Shown here: piece by piece, positions 8,694 through 16,110 of the stretch | Position numbering within the stretch: the first letter of the stretch is position 1 | How the letters are laid out: every line of letters begins with the position of its first letter | DNA from: a virus | Length of the DNA stretch: 23,617 bases | Virus record (IMG/VR): IMGVR_UViG_3300042691_024805 | Coordinates: 1 to 23,617 of that record | Direction: 5' to 3' (one strand) | Translations under genes and position numbers: made by a program | The notes under the pieces: model-generated | Database searches by the model: none | Told to the model about the DNA's origin: nothing | Seen by the model: only the letters and a program-made list of their open reading frames with translations

Positions 8694-11494
8694 TATAAAA
8701 AGTCCCCAAATCCTGGAGCAAAGTCTAAACTAGTTATTTGAGATGGATCGGGTATAAACTGACCAACATCCTGTGTTACTTCAAAACCGAAATTATTTTC
8801 TATTCCACTCAGACCATTTTGATACAAATCAGTCACTGAGTCTGACACTTTACTAGCTGCATCTGTTAAAAATTTGGTGCCTTCACCAAATGCTTTCGTT
8901 AAACTTTTACCGACCAATTGGCCTACTGTTTGTCCAATAATTTGCCCACCGATCTGTTGTACCAAAGCAGATATTGCATTAGGTGCATTTGCCAGTGTTC
9001 GCAAACTTGGCAATAGTGCAGGTGCTACACCTACAGAACCTTGCGCCAGATTAATTAATGGACCTGCATATCTACTCGTAGCTAATCTATTAGAAGGTAC
9101 ATAAGAAAGCGGAGTTTCCCTAGCAAAAATTGAAGGCAATTCTTTGCCTTCTTGATCGTAAAATAATTTGGCCAACATTAATGTTTGTTCAAATCTTCCT
9201 TTAGCAAAAACGTTGTCCACAGTAATAACTTTATACACGCCACTATATTTACTGAATCTATACGTAGTATCAAAATCTGCCAATCCTGTTTGTTCATCAT
9301 AATCTACTGGAGTTTGAAAATTAAGGAAAATATAAAGTTCACCGCCATCCATGTATAAACTTGCACCGGTATTGGTTTGTTGTTGTCCTAACACAGGATT
9401 GTATCCATTGGTAAACTGAGCATTTCCTTGTTTCAACGGATTTAATACATCAGCAAAAATATCATCTTGTTTTATAAAATGCGGATCCCCTAAAATTTTA
9501 AGTTGAATTTGCACCATGTCGCCTTTGGCTGAATTAGTCAACGATCTTTGAATGTCGCCTGCAATATATTTTTCAGGTTGATTGGCACCTGGTGCTGCTC
9601 TAGTTGCATTATTTTGACTAACTGCATGTACTGCGGGTGTATCGCCAGTAACTGGAATAGTTCTATAAGTTTGCCTACGATAAAAAGAATAAGGATTAAA
9701 TTCATCATCTGTAGATGGTGTGTTATCTATGGCCGGACTGGGACTAATTTGTAAATCTTTATTTTGAACACTACTCATTTCTACTAGATACAAAGCATTT
9801 AATTCTATGTTTAAATCTAATATATCTTTATTCTTTCCTGTAAAAATATAATCGTATTGTTTAACAAATCCAGGAACTTTGCCTTTAGGACTAGAAGGAT
9901 GCTTACCGCTTAGTTTATACGTTTTTACATAATAGATTATATCCAGTGCATATCTTTTTAGTTTATTATCGTATTGTCCTATTTTAATTTTAGGAACAAT
10001 TTTAAACCAATTTAACCATGTAATTGAATTTGGATTTTCCCCTTGTTGAATTTTTTTTAATCTTTCCTGCTCTGCCTTTAATTGAGTTCCTATATAATCG
10101 CTGTTTCTTACTGCCCAGTCTATTAATTTAGTAATATCAGTCCCGGATGGAATATTAATAGTGCCCCCGTTAAAATTTAAACTAACAGGTTGACCTGCGC
10201 TGGCTCTTGCTTGATCAGTGCTTGCACTACTTGAACTAGTGGGCGATGCTAAAGGACCGTCTAATAAATTAGCGTTACCTATTTCTTCATCAAATATCAC
10301 TGCAACAGAATTTACAGTTTCAGCGATACCCGAGGTTTTTAAATATTGATACCATTCATTCATTGCATCACAAAACCCAGTAATTCCTAATCTACTAAAT
10401 TGAGTAGACAGTGTGGTATTAATTGTTGTGATCTGATTAATAATATCTTCGCGTTGCGATCTTAATCCAAGTCTATTAGATTCTGCAGCAGATTCGTTAT
10501 TAACATATTCACTTAAACTTTCTCTTTTTTCCTCTAACTCTCTGCGTTGATTAAAGAAATTAGAAACATCTGATCGAGTTCTCGCTTGATCAACAGTCAG
10601 TCTTCCAAAAATATCTTTAACTGTTTTACCAGTAATTGTAGTGTTGATTTGTAGTGCTGCATAGATTTCTCTGAAAGCTTCATGATTATAAGGTGAAGCA
10701 GATATTTTATATTCTGTTCCTTTGTTGGTAATTTTAGTATCTACTTTTCTAATTCTTATAGGAATAAATTTTCTATAATCATCTAGCGGATTGTTTAACA
10801 AGTTTCCACTATCATCGTAACCATAGAAATCAATTTGTAACATGTAAGGCACATTTAAAAAGTTGCCCGGTTTGCCCTGTTCTACTTGGACAAATGCTTC
10901 GATCATTCTATCAACAAATGTAAAACCATTAGGTTCTACTAGAGTAAATTCCATGTCTATTAAATTTGAATTACGATTTCTGTGAGTTGTGTTAATATAA
11001 GTTTTCATTTTGAAATCTTCAAAATAAAAATCTTCTTTAAAATTAGCATTCCTTGCAAATTGACTGCTGTATCTTCCTGCACTGGCTACTAAAACATTTC
11101 TTGGAACATAATCTTTAGCAGGATTAGCACTGTCTAACAATAAATTAAATTGCTCTATTCCTATTAGGTGTAAACTTAAATTGTAAGTATAATTATTAAA
11201 AGCGTGTAACGGGTTTTCTAAAGGAACTTGTTTAACTACAGTGCCTGAACCGTTGGTACTAACAACATTTCCTGTTATAATAGACTGGGTCTCTACAGGA
11301 AATTCCCAATTAAAATTAGTAGTAGTTCTGACAGTTTGTCCTGTGGCTAAATCTGTGACTATATTTTCCCTAGTAACTGGAATTACTTCTTGATTACCTG
11401 GATCTATAGTTCCATCACCCGCTTCACTGGGCAATTGTCTTACAGGCAGTGATCCTGGAATATTTAAGGGTACCGGAGTGGCAACTGCAGTCAT
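8693..11494 (-). CDS. Large baseplate hub-associated structural protein
   Basis: 933-residue protein between gp53 and the gp5-like spike. I cannot tie it to a T4 protein by motif. The order matches the large structural protein found at this place in T4-like marine phages, and the location suggests hub or wedge assembly, perhaps covering the role of gp27. Residues about 95-290 look like a compact beta-rich domain (HAFNNYTYNLSLHLIGIEQF, RNVLVASAGRYSSQFARNA, YINTTHRNRNSNLIDMEFTL, PYMLQIDFYGYDDSGN). Residues about 310-375 are a predicted coiled coil (FNQRRELEEKRESLSEYV onward). The C-terminal part has beta strands and a Gln/Gly-rich helical tail. It starts one base after the gp53 stop without an obvious Shine-Dalgarno sequence, so translational coupling is likely. 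Structural role probable; exact identity open. Confidence 0.75.
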   Translation of the reverse strand: MTAVATPVPLNIPGSLPVRQLPSEAGDGTIDPGNQEVIPVTRENIVTDLATGQTVRTTTNFNWEFPVETQSIITGNVVSTNGSGTVVKQVPLENPLHAFNNYTYNLSLHLIGIEQFNLLLDSANPAKDYVPRNVLVASAGRYSSQFARNANFKEDFYFEDFKMKTYINTTHRNRNSNLIDMEFTLVEPNGFTFVDRMIEAFVQVEQGKPGNFLNVPYMLQIDFYGYDDSGNLLNNPLDDYRKFIPIRIRKVDTKITNKGTEYKISASPYNHEAFREIYAALQINTTITGKTVKDIFGRLTVDQARTRSDVSNFFNQRRELEEKRESLSEYVNNESAAESNRLGLRSQREDIINQITTINTTLSTQFSRLGITGFCDAMNEWYQYLKTSGIAETVNSVAVIFDEEIGNANLLDGPLASPTSSSSASTDQARASAGQPVSLNFNGGTINIPSGTDITKLIDWAVRNSDYIGTQLKAEQERLKKIQQGENPNSITWLNWFKIVPKIKIGQYDNKLKRYALDIIYYVKTYKLSGKHPSSPKGKVPGFVKQYDYIFTGKNKDILDLNIELNALYLVEMSSVQNKDLQISPSPAIDNTPSTDDEFNPYSFYRRQTYRTIPVTGDTPAVHAVSQNNATRAAPGANQPEKYIAGDIQRSLTNSAKGDMVQIQLKILGDPHFIKQDDIFADVLNPLKQGNAQFTNGYNPVLGQQQTNTGASLYMDGGELYIFLNFQTPVDYDEQTGLADFDTTYRFSKYSGVYKVITVDNVFAKGRFEQTLMLAKLFYDQEGKELPSIFARETPLSYVPSNRLATSRYAGPLINLAQGSVGVAPALLPSLRTLANAPNAISALVQQIGGQIIGQTVGQLVGKSLTKAFGEGTKFLTDAASKVSDSVTDLYQNGLSGIENNFGFEVTQDVGQFIPDPSQITSLDFAPGFGDFL

Positions 11495-11495
11495 A

Positions 11496-11795
11496 TTATA
11501 CTATGGCGCTTAAATTTTCTTTTTTTGGTATGAATATGACTTTGCCTATATGCATATCAAAAATTGGGTCCTCTATCAGATGTGGGTTTCTTAACGCAAA
11601 AACATACCATAATTTACTATCACCATACAAATCAAAAGCCAATAAATCTGGTCTAAATTGATAAGTTTTATTAATAGTAAATTTTACATCATCTGCTAAT
11701 TTAGGCACTTGGGGAAAGTTAGCGATATCTAAAAATTTACCATATATCCCTGTTCGTGCATAAGGACTTTTTCTATCATAGACTACTTTGTTCAT
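11496..11795 (-). CDS. 53: Baseplate wedge protein gp53
   Basis: 99 residues. It matches the compact form of the gp53 family seen in T4-like environmental phages; T4 gp53 itself is longer. In T4, gp53 clamps neighbouring wedges around the hub and contains a LysM-like fold. Signatures are SPYARTGIYGKFLDI near the N-terminus, then DDVKFTINKTYQFRPDLLAF and DLYGDSKLWYVFALRNPHLI, ending with the short hydrophobic GKVIFIP strand that is typical of LysM-like ends. A strong AGGAGG ribosome-binding site lies about 11 bases before the ATG, inside the end of the upstream gene, with a one-base gap between the genes. Confidence 0.88.
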   Translation of the reverse strand: MNKVVYDRKSPYARTGIYGKFLDIANFPQVPKLADDVKFTINKTYQFRPDLLAFDLYGDSKLWYVFALRNPHLIEDPIFDMHIGKVIFIPKKENLSAIV

Positions 11796-11796
11796 T

Positions 11797-12732
11797 TTAA
11801 ATAAATCCTCCTACTGGTGAGGTCCCATTTTCGATTAAACTTCCGTTAGCATATTTCTCTAATGTAAAGTTGGAAGAAACATTTCTTCTACTGTATAGAG
11901 GCTGTAATGTTATAGATAATTCACTATGTGTAGGCAAATTCACTAGACTACCATATGCTTGCCCTGTTTGAGCTAAGTCATCTATATCGCCAGGACCCAA
12001 CTGTGATTGAAATGTTCCTGCAGTTACTCCAATCGGTACTGGGATGTAATCTACTTCTTTTGGAAGTACATGACTAAATTCTGTCAGTACACAGGGCACA
12101 TGTGGAAAGTATGGTCCGTATCCGTCTAAAAATACTAGTGGCGGAGGACTACCAGCCCTAACACTATTTCCATAAAACATTTTTGTACAGGCTCTGAAAA
12201 AGTGTATAGCAGCCATTAAATATTGACCTTCAGCAATATTTTGACAGGTAAAATCTCCTGCGATTCTAATTGCACCAACTTCGCTGTATTCATAAAAATA
12301 ACTACTGTAGTTACTGTGAGTCAAAGGCTGACTACCGTACTTGGCGCTATGAGTGACCTGTATGTTAGGGGTATAAGGAAAAATAACTCCTTTAGTGCTT
12401 CTCAAAGGAGCCATGATTGCATTTTGTGAACTACCATAAAATACTTGGCTGGCAAGACTTGGCGCTACACTGACTCTAACTCTCCAATCCAATTCTGGGT
12501 CTAAGGGCTGACCATTGGCAGATTGAAAATTAATGTCCAGTACCTTGCCTGCAATTTCACCCAAGAGTCCGACTCCCCCGGGGGCTAACCCTGCTTGTTG
12601 CAATCTTGCACCGCTGTTATCATAAGCAGTGTACGCAGTTAATTTTTCAGAAGGTAAAACCTGGCCCAGATAAGTTTGGGAACTTCCATTATTTAGATAA
12701 TTATTAGTAAGTGGTTTTACAACATCTGCCAT
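11797..12732 (-). CDS. Baseplate tail-tube cap/initiator-like protein (gp48/gp54 type)
   Basis: 311 residues, first gene of the leftward late operon. Size and context fit the T4 tube-cap and tube-initiator proteins gp48 and gp54, which sit on the hub and start tail-tube assembly. The visible beta-rich pattern agrees with a tube-like fold: GVIFPYTPNIQVTHSAKYG, then a helical stretch (QYLMAAIHFFRACTKMFYG), then FPHVPCVLTEFSHVLPKEVDYIPVPIG, and a final strand LPTHSELSITLQPLYSR. The pairing of a late PCVLTEF-type strand with a closing SITLQPLY strand parallels the end of T4 gp48. Sequence alone does not separate gp48 from gp54, so no symbol is given. It is driven by the exact TATAAATA late box 20 bases upstream. 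Confidence 0.65.
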   Translation of the reverse strand: MADVVKPLTNNYLNNGSSQTYLGQVLPSEKLTAYTAYDNSGARLQQAGLAPGGVGLLGEIAGKVLDINFQSANGQPLDPELDWRVRVSVAPSLASQVFYGSSQNAIMAPLRSTKGVIFPYTPNIQVTHSAKYGSQPLTHSNYSSYFYEYSEVGAIRIAGDFTCQNIAEGQYLMAAIHFFRACTKMFYGNSVRAGSPPPLVFLDGYGPYFPHVPCVLTEFSHVLPKEVDYIPVPIGVTAGTFQSQLGPGDIDDLAQTGQAYGSLVNLPTHSELSITLQPLYSRRNVSSNFTLEKYANGSLIENGTSPVGGFI

Positions 12733-12751
12733 GATTTTGATCCATTTTTAG

Positions 12752-12759
12752 TATTTATA
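12752..12759 (-). promoter_or_regulatory. T4-type late promoter box (TATAAATA)
   Basis: On the minus strand this reads TATAAATA, identical to the T4 late promoter consensus recognised by gp55. It ends 19 bases before the ATG at 12732 and heads the whole baseplate operon. The gene for gp55 starts just across the divergent region, so the sigma factor and its target promoter face away from each other. Confidence 0.8.
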
Positions 12760-12787
12760 GATGTAATTATAGTATGTTATTATACCG

Positions 12788-12816
12788 TTGACATAGTGAT
12801 ATTTTTGCATTACAAT
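12788..12816 (+). promoter_or_regulatory. Sigma70-type promoter for gene 55
   Basis: A perfect -35 hexamer TTGACA (12788-12793), exactly 17 bases of spacer, and a -10 hexamer TACAAT (12811-12816; one base off TATAAT). Transcription would start near 12823, ten bases before the AAGGAG ribosome-binding site of gene 55. This is a host-type promoter, so gene 55 can be expressed before any phage-made sigma factor exists. A weaker leftward sigma70-like pair (ATGTCA, 17 bp, TATAAT at 12766-12771) overlaps it on the other strand. Confidence 0.8.
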
Positions 12817-12832
12817 AAGTCTACTTGCGGCC

Positions 12833-12838
12833 AAGGAG
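12833..12838 (+). promoter_or_regulatory. Ribosome-binding site that decides the gene 55 start
   Basis: AAGGAG, six bases before an in-frame ATT codon at 12845 and about ten bases after the predicted transcript start. There is no ATG, GTG or TTG at usable spacing in any frame. The peptide that follows (KHNYLNNKDILKEI) aligns with the N-terminus of T4 gp55 (KYNYVNNKELLQAI), which confirms the frame. Confidence 0.7.
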
Positions 12839-12844
12839 AACAAA

Positions 12845-13714
12845 ATTAAACATAATTACCTAAACAACAAAGATATTTTAAAAGAAATACACAAAAGCAA
12901 AAATTCTTATTGCTGCTACGCAGATCCCGATGCCGCAGATTACGATATAATTTTAGATAATGTATCAAAAATTAATAAGAAAAATATATTAGAGGGTAGA
13001 AAGTTTCGCGCAGAAAGATTAAGCAAATTGGCCTACGAAAAAGCCAATGAAACTTCAACAGAAAAATTAAAACAAGATCAATTTGAAATAAAGTATACCA
13101 AAATACCTGCGAATGAAGTTGTGTTTCGTGTTATGACTTGGGATCATATACCAGTTGATGATAGTAAAAAGAAAAAAGAACAAATTAAAAATGTAAATCT
13201 TTTTGATATCGAGGAAGACCTACATACCGAATACGATGACACAGATACCAAGCCTACCAAATTTGTTAAAGTTAATTTTCCCCCGTTCTATCACTACAGG
13301 ATAGATCAAGATAACGTTCCCTATATTGTAGGAAAAAGTCATTGGAAAGGTACTTTAGAAAACGGATCTTTCAGTAAAGACCATGGCAGTATGACTCCAA
13401 AGTTAGCTCATATGTTCATAAAATTATGTGAACGATATGCTACACGTAGTAATTGGAGAGGTTATACTTATAATGACGAAATGCGTAGTCAAGCACTATT
13501 ACAACTAAGTCAAATTGGATTACAGTTTGATGAAAGTAAAAGTCAAAATCCATTTGCTTATTATACTGCTGCTATCACTAATAGTTTTACTAGAGTACTC
13601 AACATCGAGAAACGTAATCAAAATTTACGCGATGATATACTTGAAATGAACAATCTCAACCCAAGTTATACAAGACAAAACTGGCAATCAGGCACTAGCA
13701 CGTATGACGAATAA
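12845..13714 (+). CDS. 55: Late transcription sigma factor gp55 (ATT start)
   Basis: T4-type sigma factor that directs host RNA polymerase to late promoters of the TATAAATA kind, working with the sliding clamp and gp33 in T4. Length from the ATT start is 289 residues, against 185 in T4. The conserved core lies in the C-terminal third: KLAHMFIKLCERYATRSNW, GYTYNDEMRSQALLQLSQIG and LQFDESKSQNPFAYYTAAIT correspond to the sigma region-2-like part of T4 gp55 (for example FNFSGYTQSWKQEMIADGI). Between the N-terminal HNYLNNKD motif and this core is a long insert, including FPPFYHYRIDQD and SHWKG, that I recall as shared by marine T4-like gp55 proteins. A shorter form from TTG at 13028 would lack the conserved N-terminus and has no ribosome-binding site, so the upstream start is preferred. 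A sequencing error (ATG read as ATT) cannot be excluded. Confidence 0.85.
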   Translation: MKHNYLNNKDILKEIHKSKNSYCCYADPDAADYDIILDNVSKINKKNILEGRKFRAERLSKLAYEKANETSTEKLKQDQFEIKYTKIPANEVVFRVMTWDHIPVDDSKKKKEQIKNVNLFDIEEDLHTEYDDTDTKPTKFVKVNFPPFYHYRIDQDNVPYIVGKSHWKGTLENGSFSKDHGSMTPKLAHMFIKLCERYATRSNWRGYTYNDEMRSQALLQLSQIGLQFDESKSQNPFAYYTAAITNSFTRVLNIEKRNQNLRDDILEMNNLNPSYTRQNWQSGTSTYDE

Positions 13715-13716
13715 GA

Positions 13717-13725
13717 TGTTATAAT
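13717..13725 (+). promoter_or_regulatory. Extended -10 promoter before gene 47
   Basis: TGTTATAAT: a consensus -10 hexamer with the TGn extension, which can act without a good -35 (none is seen). A start about seven bases downstream would fall on or next to the ATG at 13732, giving a leaderless or nearly leaderless mRNA. No Shine-Dalgarno sequence precedes that ATG, consistent with this reading. Confidence 0.45.
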
Positions 13726-13731
13726 GTATCT

Positions 13732-14748
13732 ATGAGTAATCTATTTAAAAAAGCGGCTTTATTTACTGATATACATTTTGGGCTGAAATCAAACAGTCAA
13801 CTTCACAATGAAGATTGTTTGAACTTTGTAAAATGGGCCACTGACAAAGCCAAACAGGAAGGATGCGAAACTGCATTCTTCCTGGGCGATTGGCATAACA
13901 ATCGTGCCAGTCTGAATATAGTCACTTTGAATTATAGCCTACGGGCATTGGAGCACCTTAATGCAAACTTTGATCGACTTTTCTTTATTCCTGGCAACCA
14001 TGATTTGTATTATCGGGATAAACGTGATATTCAAAGCGTGGAATGGGCCCGTCACCTCCCCAATGTCCAAATCGTTAACGATTGGTTTAGCGATGGCGAT
14101 GTTATTATTGCTCCTTGGCTGGTGGGGGATGATCACAAACGTATTCCTAAATTAAAAGGCCGATACATGTTTGGACATTTTGAACTGCCACATTTTTACA
14201 TGAATGCTATGGTACAAATGCCCGATCATGGTGAACTAAAAAGAGAAACGTTCGATCATTTCGATCATGTTTTTACAGGACATTTTCACAAACGGCAATC
14301 ATATAAAAACATAACGTATATAGGAAATTGTTTTCCTCACAATTATGCGGATGCTGCCGATGATGAGCGCGGACTATGTATTTTAGAATGGGGACAAAAT
14401 CCTGTATATCATGCATGGCCAGATCAACCTACTTACAGAGTATTAGGGTTAGGCGCTATTTTAAATCATGCAGACACTATACTGAAACCAAATATGCATG
14501 TACGAGTAAATATTGATATAGACATTAGTTACGAAGAAGCCAATTTTATAAAAGAAACTTACATGGAGAGCCACAATCTACGCGAGATTACATTGATTCC
14601 TCAAAAAAATGTTGATCTAGTAGACTACGTGATTCAAGGAAATATTGCTTTTGAGAGCGTGGACCAAATAGTAACTAATCAAATTACTAACATAGACAGC
14701 AATCAATTTGACAACACACTATTATTGGACATTTATAGGAATCTATAA
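13732..14748 (+). CDS. 47: Recombination endonuclease subunit gp47 (SbcD/Mre11-like)
   Basis: 338 residues, the same size class as T4 gp47 (339). Metallophosphoesterase nuclease that pairs with gp46 to resect DNA ends for recombination-dependent replication and repair. Metal-site motifs are in the family order: D13-I-H15, G52-D-W-H-N56, G88-N-H-D91, then the GHFELPH segment and TGHFH. The C-terminal part (after about residue 220) is the capping domain that contacts gp46. The first half of the gene is GC-richer (about 43% over 13801-14160) than most of the window. Gene 47 is normally followed at once by gene 46; here three foreign-looking genes intervene. Confidence 0.95.
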   Translation: MSNLFKKAALFTDIHFGLKSNSQLHNEDCLNFVKWATDKAKQEGCETAFFLGDWHNNRASLNIVTLNYSLRALEHLNANFDRLFFIPGNHDLYYRDKRDIQSVEWARHLPNVQIVNDWFSDGDVIIAPWLVGDDHKRIPKLKGRYMFGHFELPHFYMNAMVQMPDHGELKRETFDHFDHVFTGHFHKRQSYKNITYIGNCFPHNYADAADDERGLCILEWGQNPVYHAWPDQPTYRVLGLGAILNHADTILKPNMHVRVNIDIDISYEEANFIKETYMESHNLREITLIPQKNVDLVDYVIQGNIAFESVDQIVTNQITNIDSNQFDNTLLLDIYRNL

Positions 14749-14751
14749 ATT
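14744..14751 (+). promoter_or_regulatory. Late-promoter-like box at the head of the 47/46 insert
   Basis: TATAAATT, seven of eight bases of the late consensus, overlapping the gene 47 stop codon and 14 bases before the next ATG. It could give the inserted genes late expression, unlike genes 47 and 46. In such AT-rich sequence a chance match is quite possible. Confidence 0.3.
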
Positions 14752-14757
14752 ATAAAG
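14747..14757 (+). repeat. 11-bp direct repeat, left copy
   Basis: AAATTATAAAG, overlapping the last two bases of gene 47. An identical copy lies at 17273-17283, just before gene 46. The two copies bracket the inserted three-gene block. They may mark the insertion borders or be shared expression signals. Confidence 0.5.
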
Positions 14758-14765
14758 TTTCCATC

Positions 14766-15620
14766 ATGATATCAATTGATTTTGTGCCGGGATCTCATGG
14801 CAATTTTTTAGAATATATTTGTAATAAATTTGTAGCCAATGTTCCCGCCGACTTTATGCCCTTTAATTCCTTAGGAGCATGTCACAACAAATCTCAAAAT
14901 TATCAACAATATAAAATTTTTATAGCAGATCATTATAGTTTAAATTCATTATCGTTATATCAAAAAATAATAAGAATCAATTTCGATTTCGAAGATTTAC
15001 TAGCAGTGTCGTCCTTATGTTTTTTAAGAGCAGGTGATTCAAATATAGATATAGACACCTTAGAATTCGATACTTACAACAAATTAATGCAAAGTAAATA
15101 TTTTTCATCTTTGATTGATCGGATTAATGTTGCATATCCAGAACATAAAATTTCAGAAGAAACCACAAACTGTCCTAGATATGTATTAAGAGAATTTTTT
15201 AAATTTGGCTTCAAGCATCCAGAATTACATGGATTAATTCAATATCAAAATTTGTTAAAATATCCCGACAACTATAATGTGTTTGACTTTAATTTTAAAG
15301 ATTTTTATAACTACAAGATTTTCTGTGACAGAATTCATACACTATCGATTTGGTACGGTAATACAGATATAAATCTAAATTTAAAAACAATTTGGAATGA
15401 ATTTATAAAAAGACAAATTTATAAAAACAATAAAAATGAATGCGATTTTATAATAGACAGTGTTATAAATTTACAGAATGTACAGATTAAAAAATTGACA
15501 CTACTGCAAGAAAGTTATATAAACGGTAAATTAGAAAAAACATTTAATTTAGAAATGCCATTTGTTCAACCTAATTATTTTACAGATACAAAAGATATCA
15601 TTGAATATCTATGCTTATAA
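14766..15620 (+). CDS. Unknown protein with a GSHGNF motif at the N-terminus
   Basis: 284 residues; I do not recognise a named family. The protein opens with a hydrophobic strand and a glycine turn, ISIDFVPGSHGNFLEY (residues 2-16), which resembles the nucleotide- or sulfonucleotide-binding loop of sulfotransferase-like and other P-loop proteins. It then has FIADHYSL around residue 52. The rest is rich in Phe, Tyr, Asn, Lys and Ile, with no transmembrane segment or Cys cluster. Base composition is extreme: the stretch 15361-15480 has only 21 G or C in 120 bases. It is first in the insert between genes 47 and 46, next to an SDR and a radical-SAM gene, so a part in the same modification pathway is a reasonable guess. 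A transferase role is possible but unproven. Confidence 0.75.
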   Translation: MISIDFVPGSHGNFLEYICNKFVANVPADFMPFNSLGACHNKSQNYQQYKIFIADHYSLNSLSLYQKIIRINFDFEDLLAVSSLCFLRAGDSNIDIDTLEFDTYNKLMQSKYFSSLIDRINVAYPEHKISEETTNCPRYVLREFFKFGFKHPELHGLIQYQNLLKYPDNYNVFDFNFKDFYNYKIFCDRIHTLSIWYGNTDINLNLKTIWNEFIKRQIYKNNKNECDFIIDSVINLQNVQIKKLTLLQESYINGKLEKTFNLEMPFVQPNYFTDTKDIIEYLCL

Positions 15621-15651
15621 TAGTTGTTTAAAACTTAATATCCATTAATTT

Positions 15652-16110
15652 ATGAAAATAGCAATATCAGGACATACAGCACGATTAGGCAAAAGTTTTT
15701 ATGATGCCTGTATTGCTAAGGGACACATTGTCGCAGGATTTAGCCGTTCTAACGGATATGATCTTAGAGACTATTCTTGTGTGACAAGAATGTTAGAAGA
15801 AATAAAAGGATTTGACGTTTTTATAAATAATGCCAAACCTGACTATTCTCAAACACAAATATTGTACAGAATAGTGAGAAGTTGGAACCATGGCATCATT
15901 GTTAACATAGGTAGTTCAGTCATAGACAAAATGCCAAACTGGAGTGATACTTTTTTATTAGAGTATGTAACACAAAAATACGCATTAGCTCATGCAGTGA
16001 ATGTGCTTTCTCCTGTAACATCATGTAATTTAATTTTACTAAATCCTTCTCATCTAGGCGACAATACTCAAGATTATGTACAGGAACAATTAAAAATATT
16101 AGGATTATGA
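15652..16110 (+). CDS. Minimal short-chain dehydrogenase/reductase-like protein
   Basis: 152 residues with the order of motifs of classical SDR enzymes: dinucleotide-binding turn G7-H-T-A-R-L-G13, N59-N-A61 after the fourth strand, an NIGSS strand end with a candidate catalytic Ser at 88-89, and Y105-V-T-Q-K109 as the YxxxK catalytic pair. Family members are usually about 250 residues. This one lacks the C-terminal substrate-binding region, so it is either a minimal enzyme, half of a heteromer, or one that borrows its substrate pocket from a partner. Its stop overlaps the start of the next radical-SAM gene (ATGA, 16107-16110), which indicates translational coupling and probably joint function. 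No Shine-Dalgarno sequence before its own ATG. Confidence 0.8.
   Translation: MKIAISGHTARLGKSFYDACIAKGHIVAGFSRSNGYDLRDYSCVTRMLEEIKGFDVFINNAKPDYSQTQILYRIVRSWNHGIIVNIGSSVIDKMPNWSDTFLLEYVTQKYALAHAVNVLSPVTSCNLILLNPSHLGDNTQDYVQEQLKILGL

Noticed and set aside
13028-13714. Gene 55 starting at TTG 13028
   Set aside because: No ribosome-binding site precedes it, and it would cut off the HNYLNNKD segment shared with T4 gp55. The upstream ATT start with AAGGAG is preferred.
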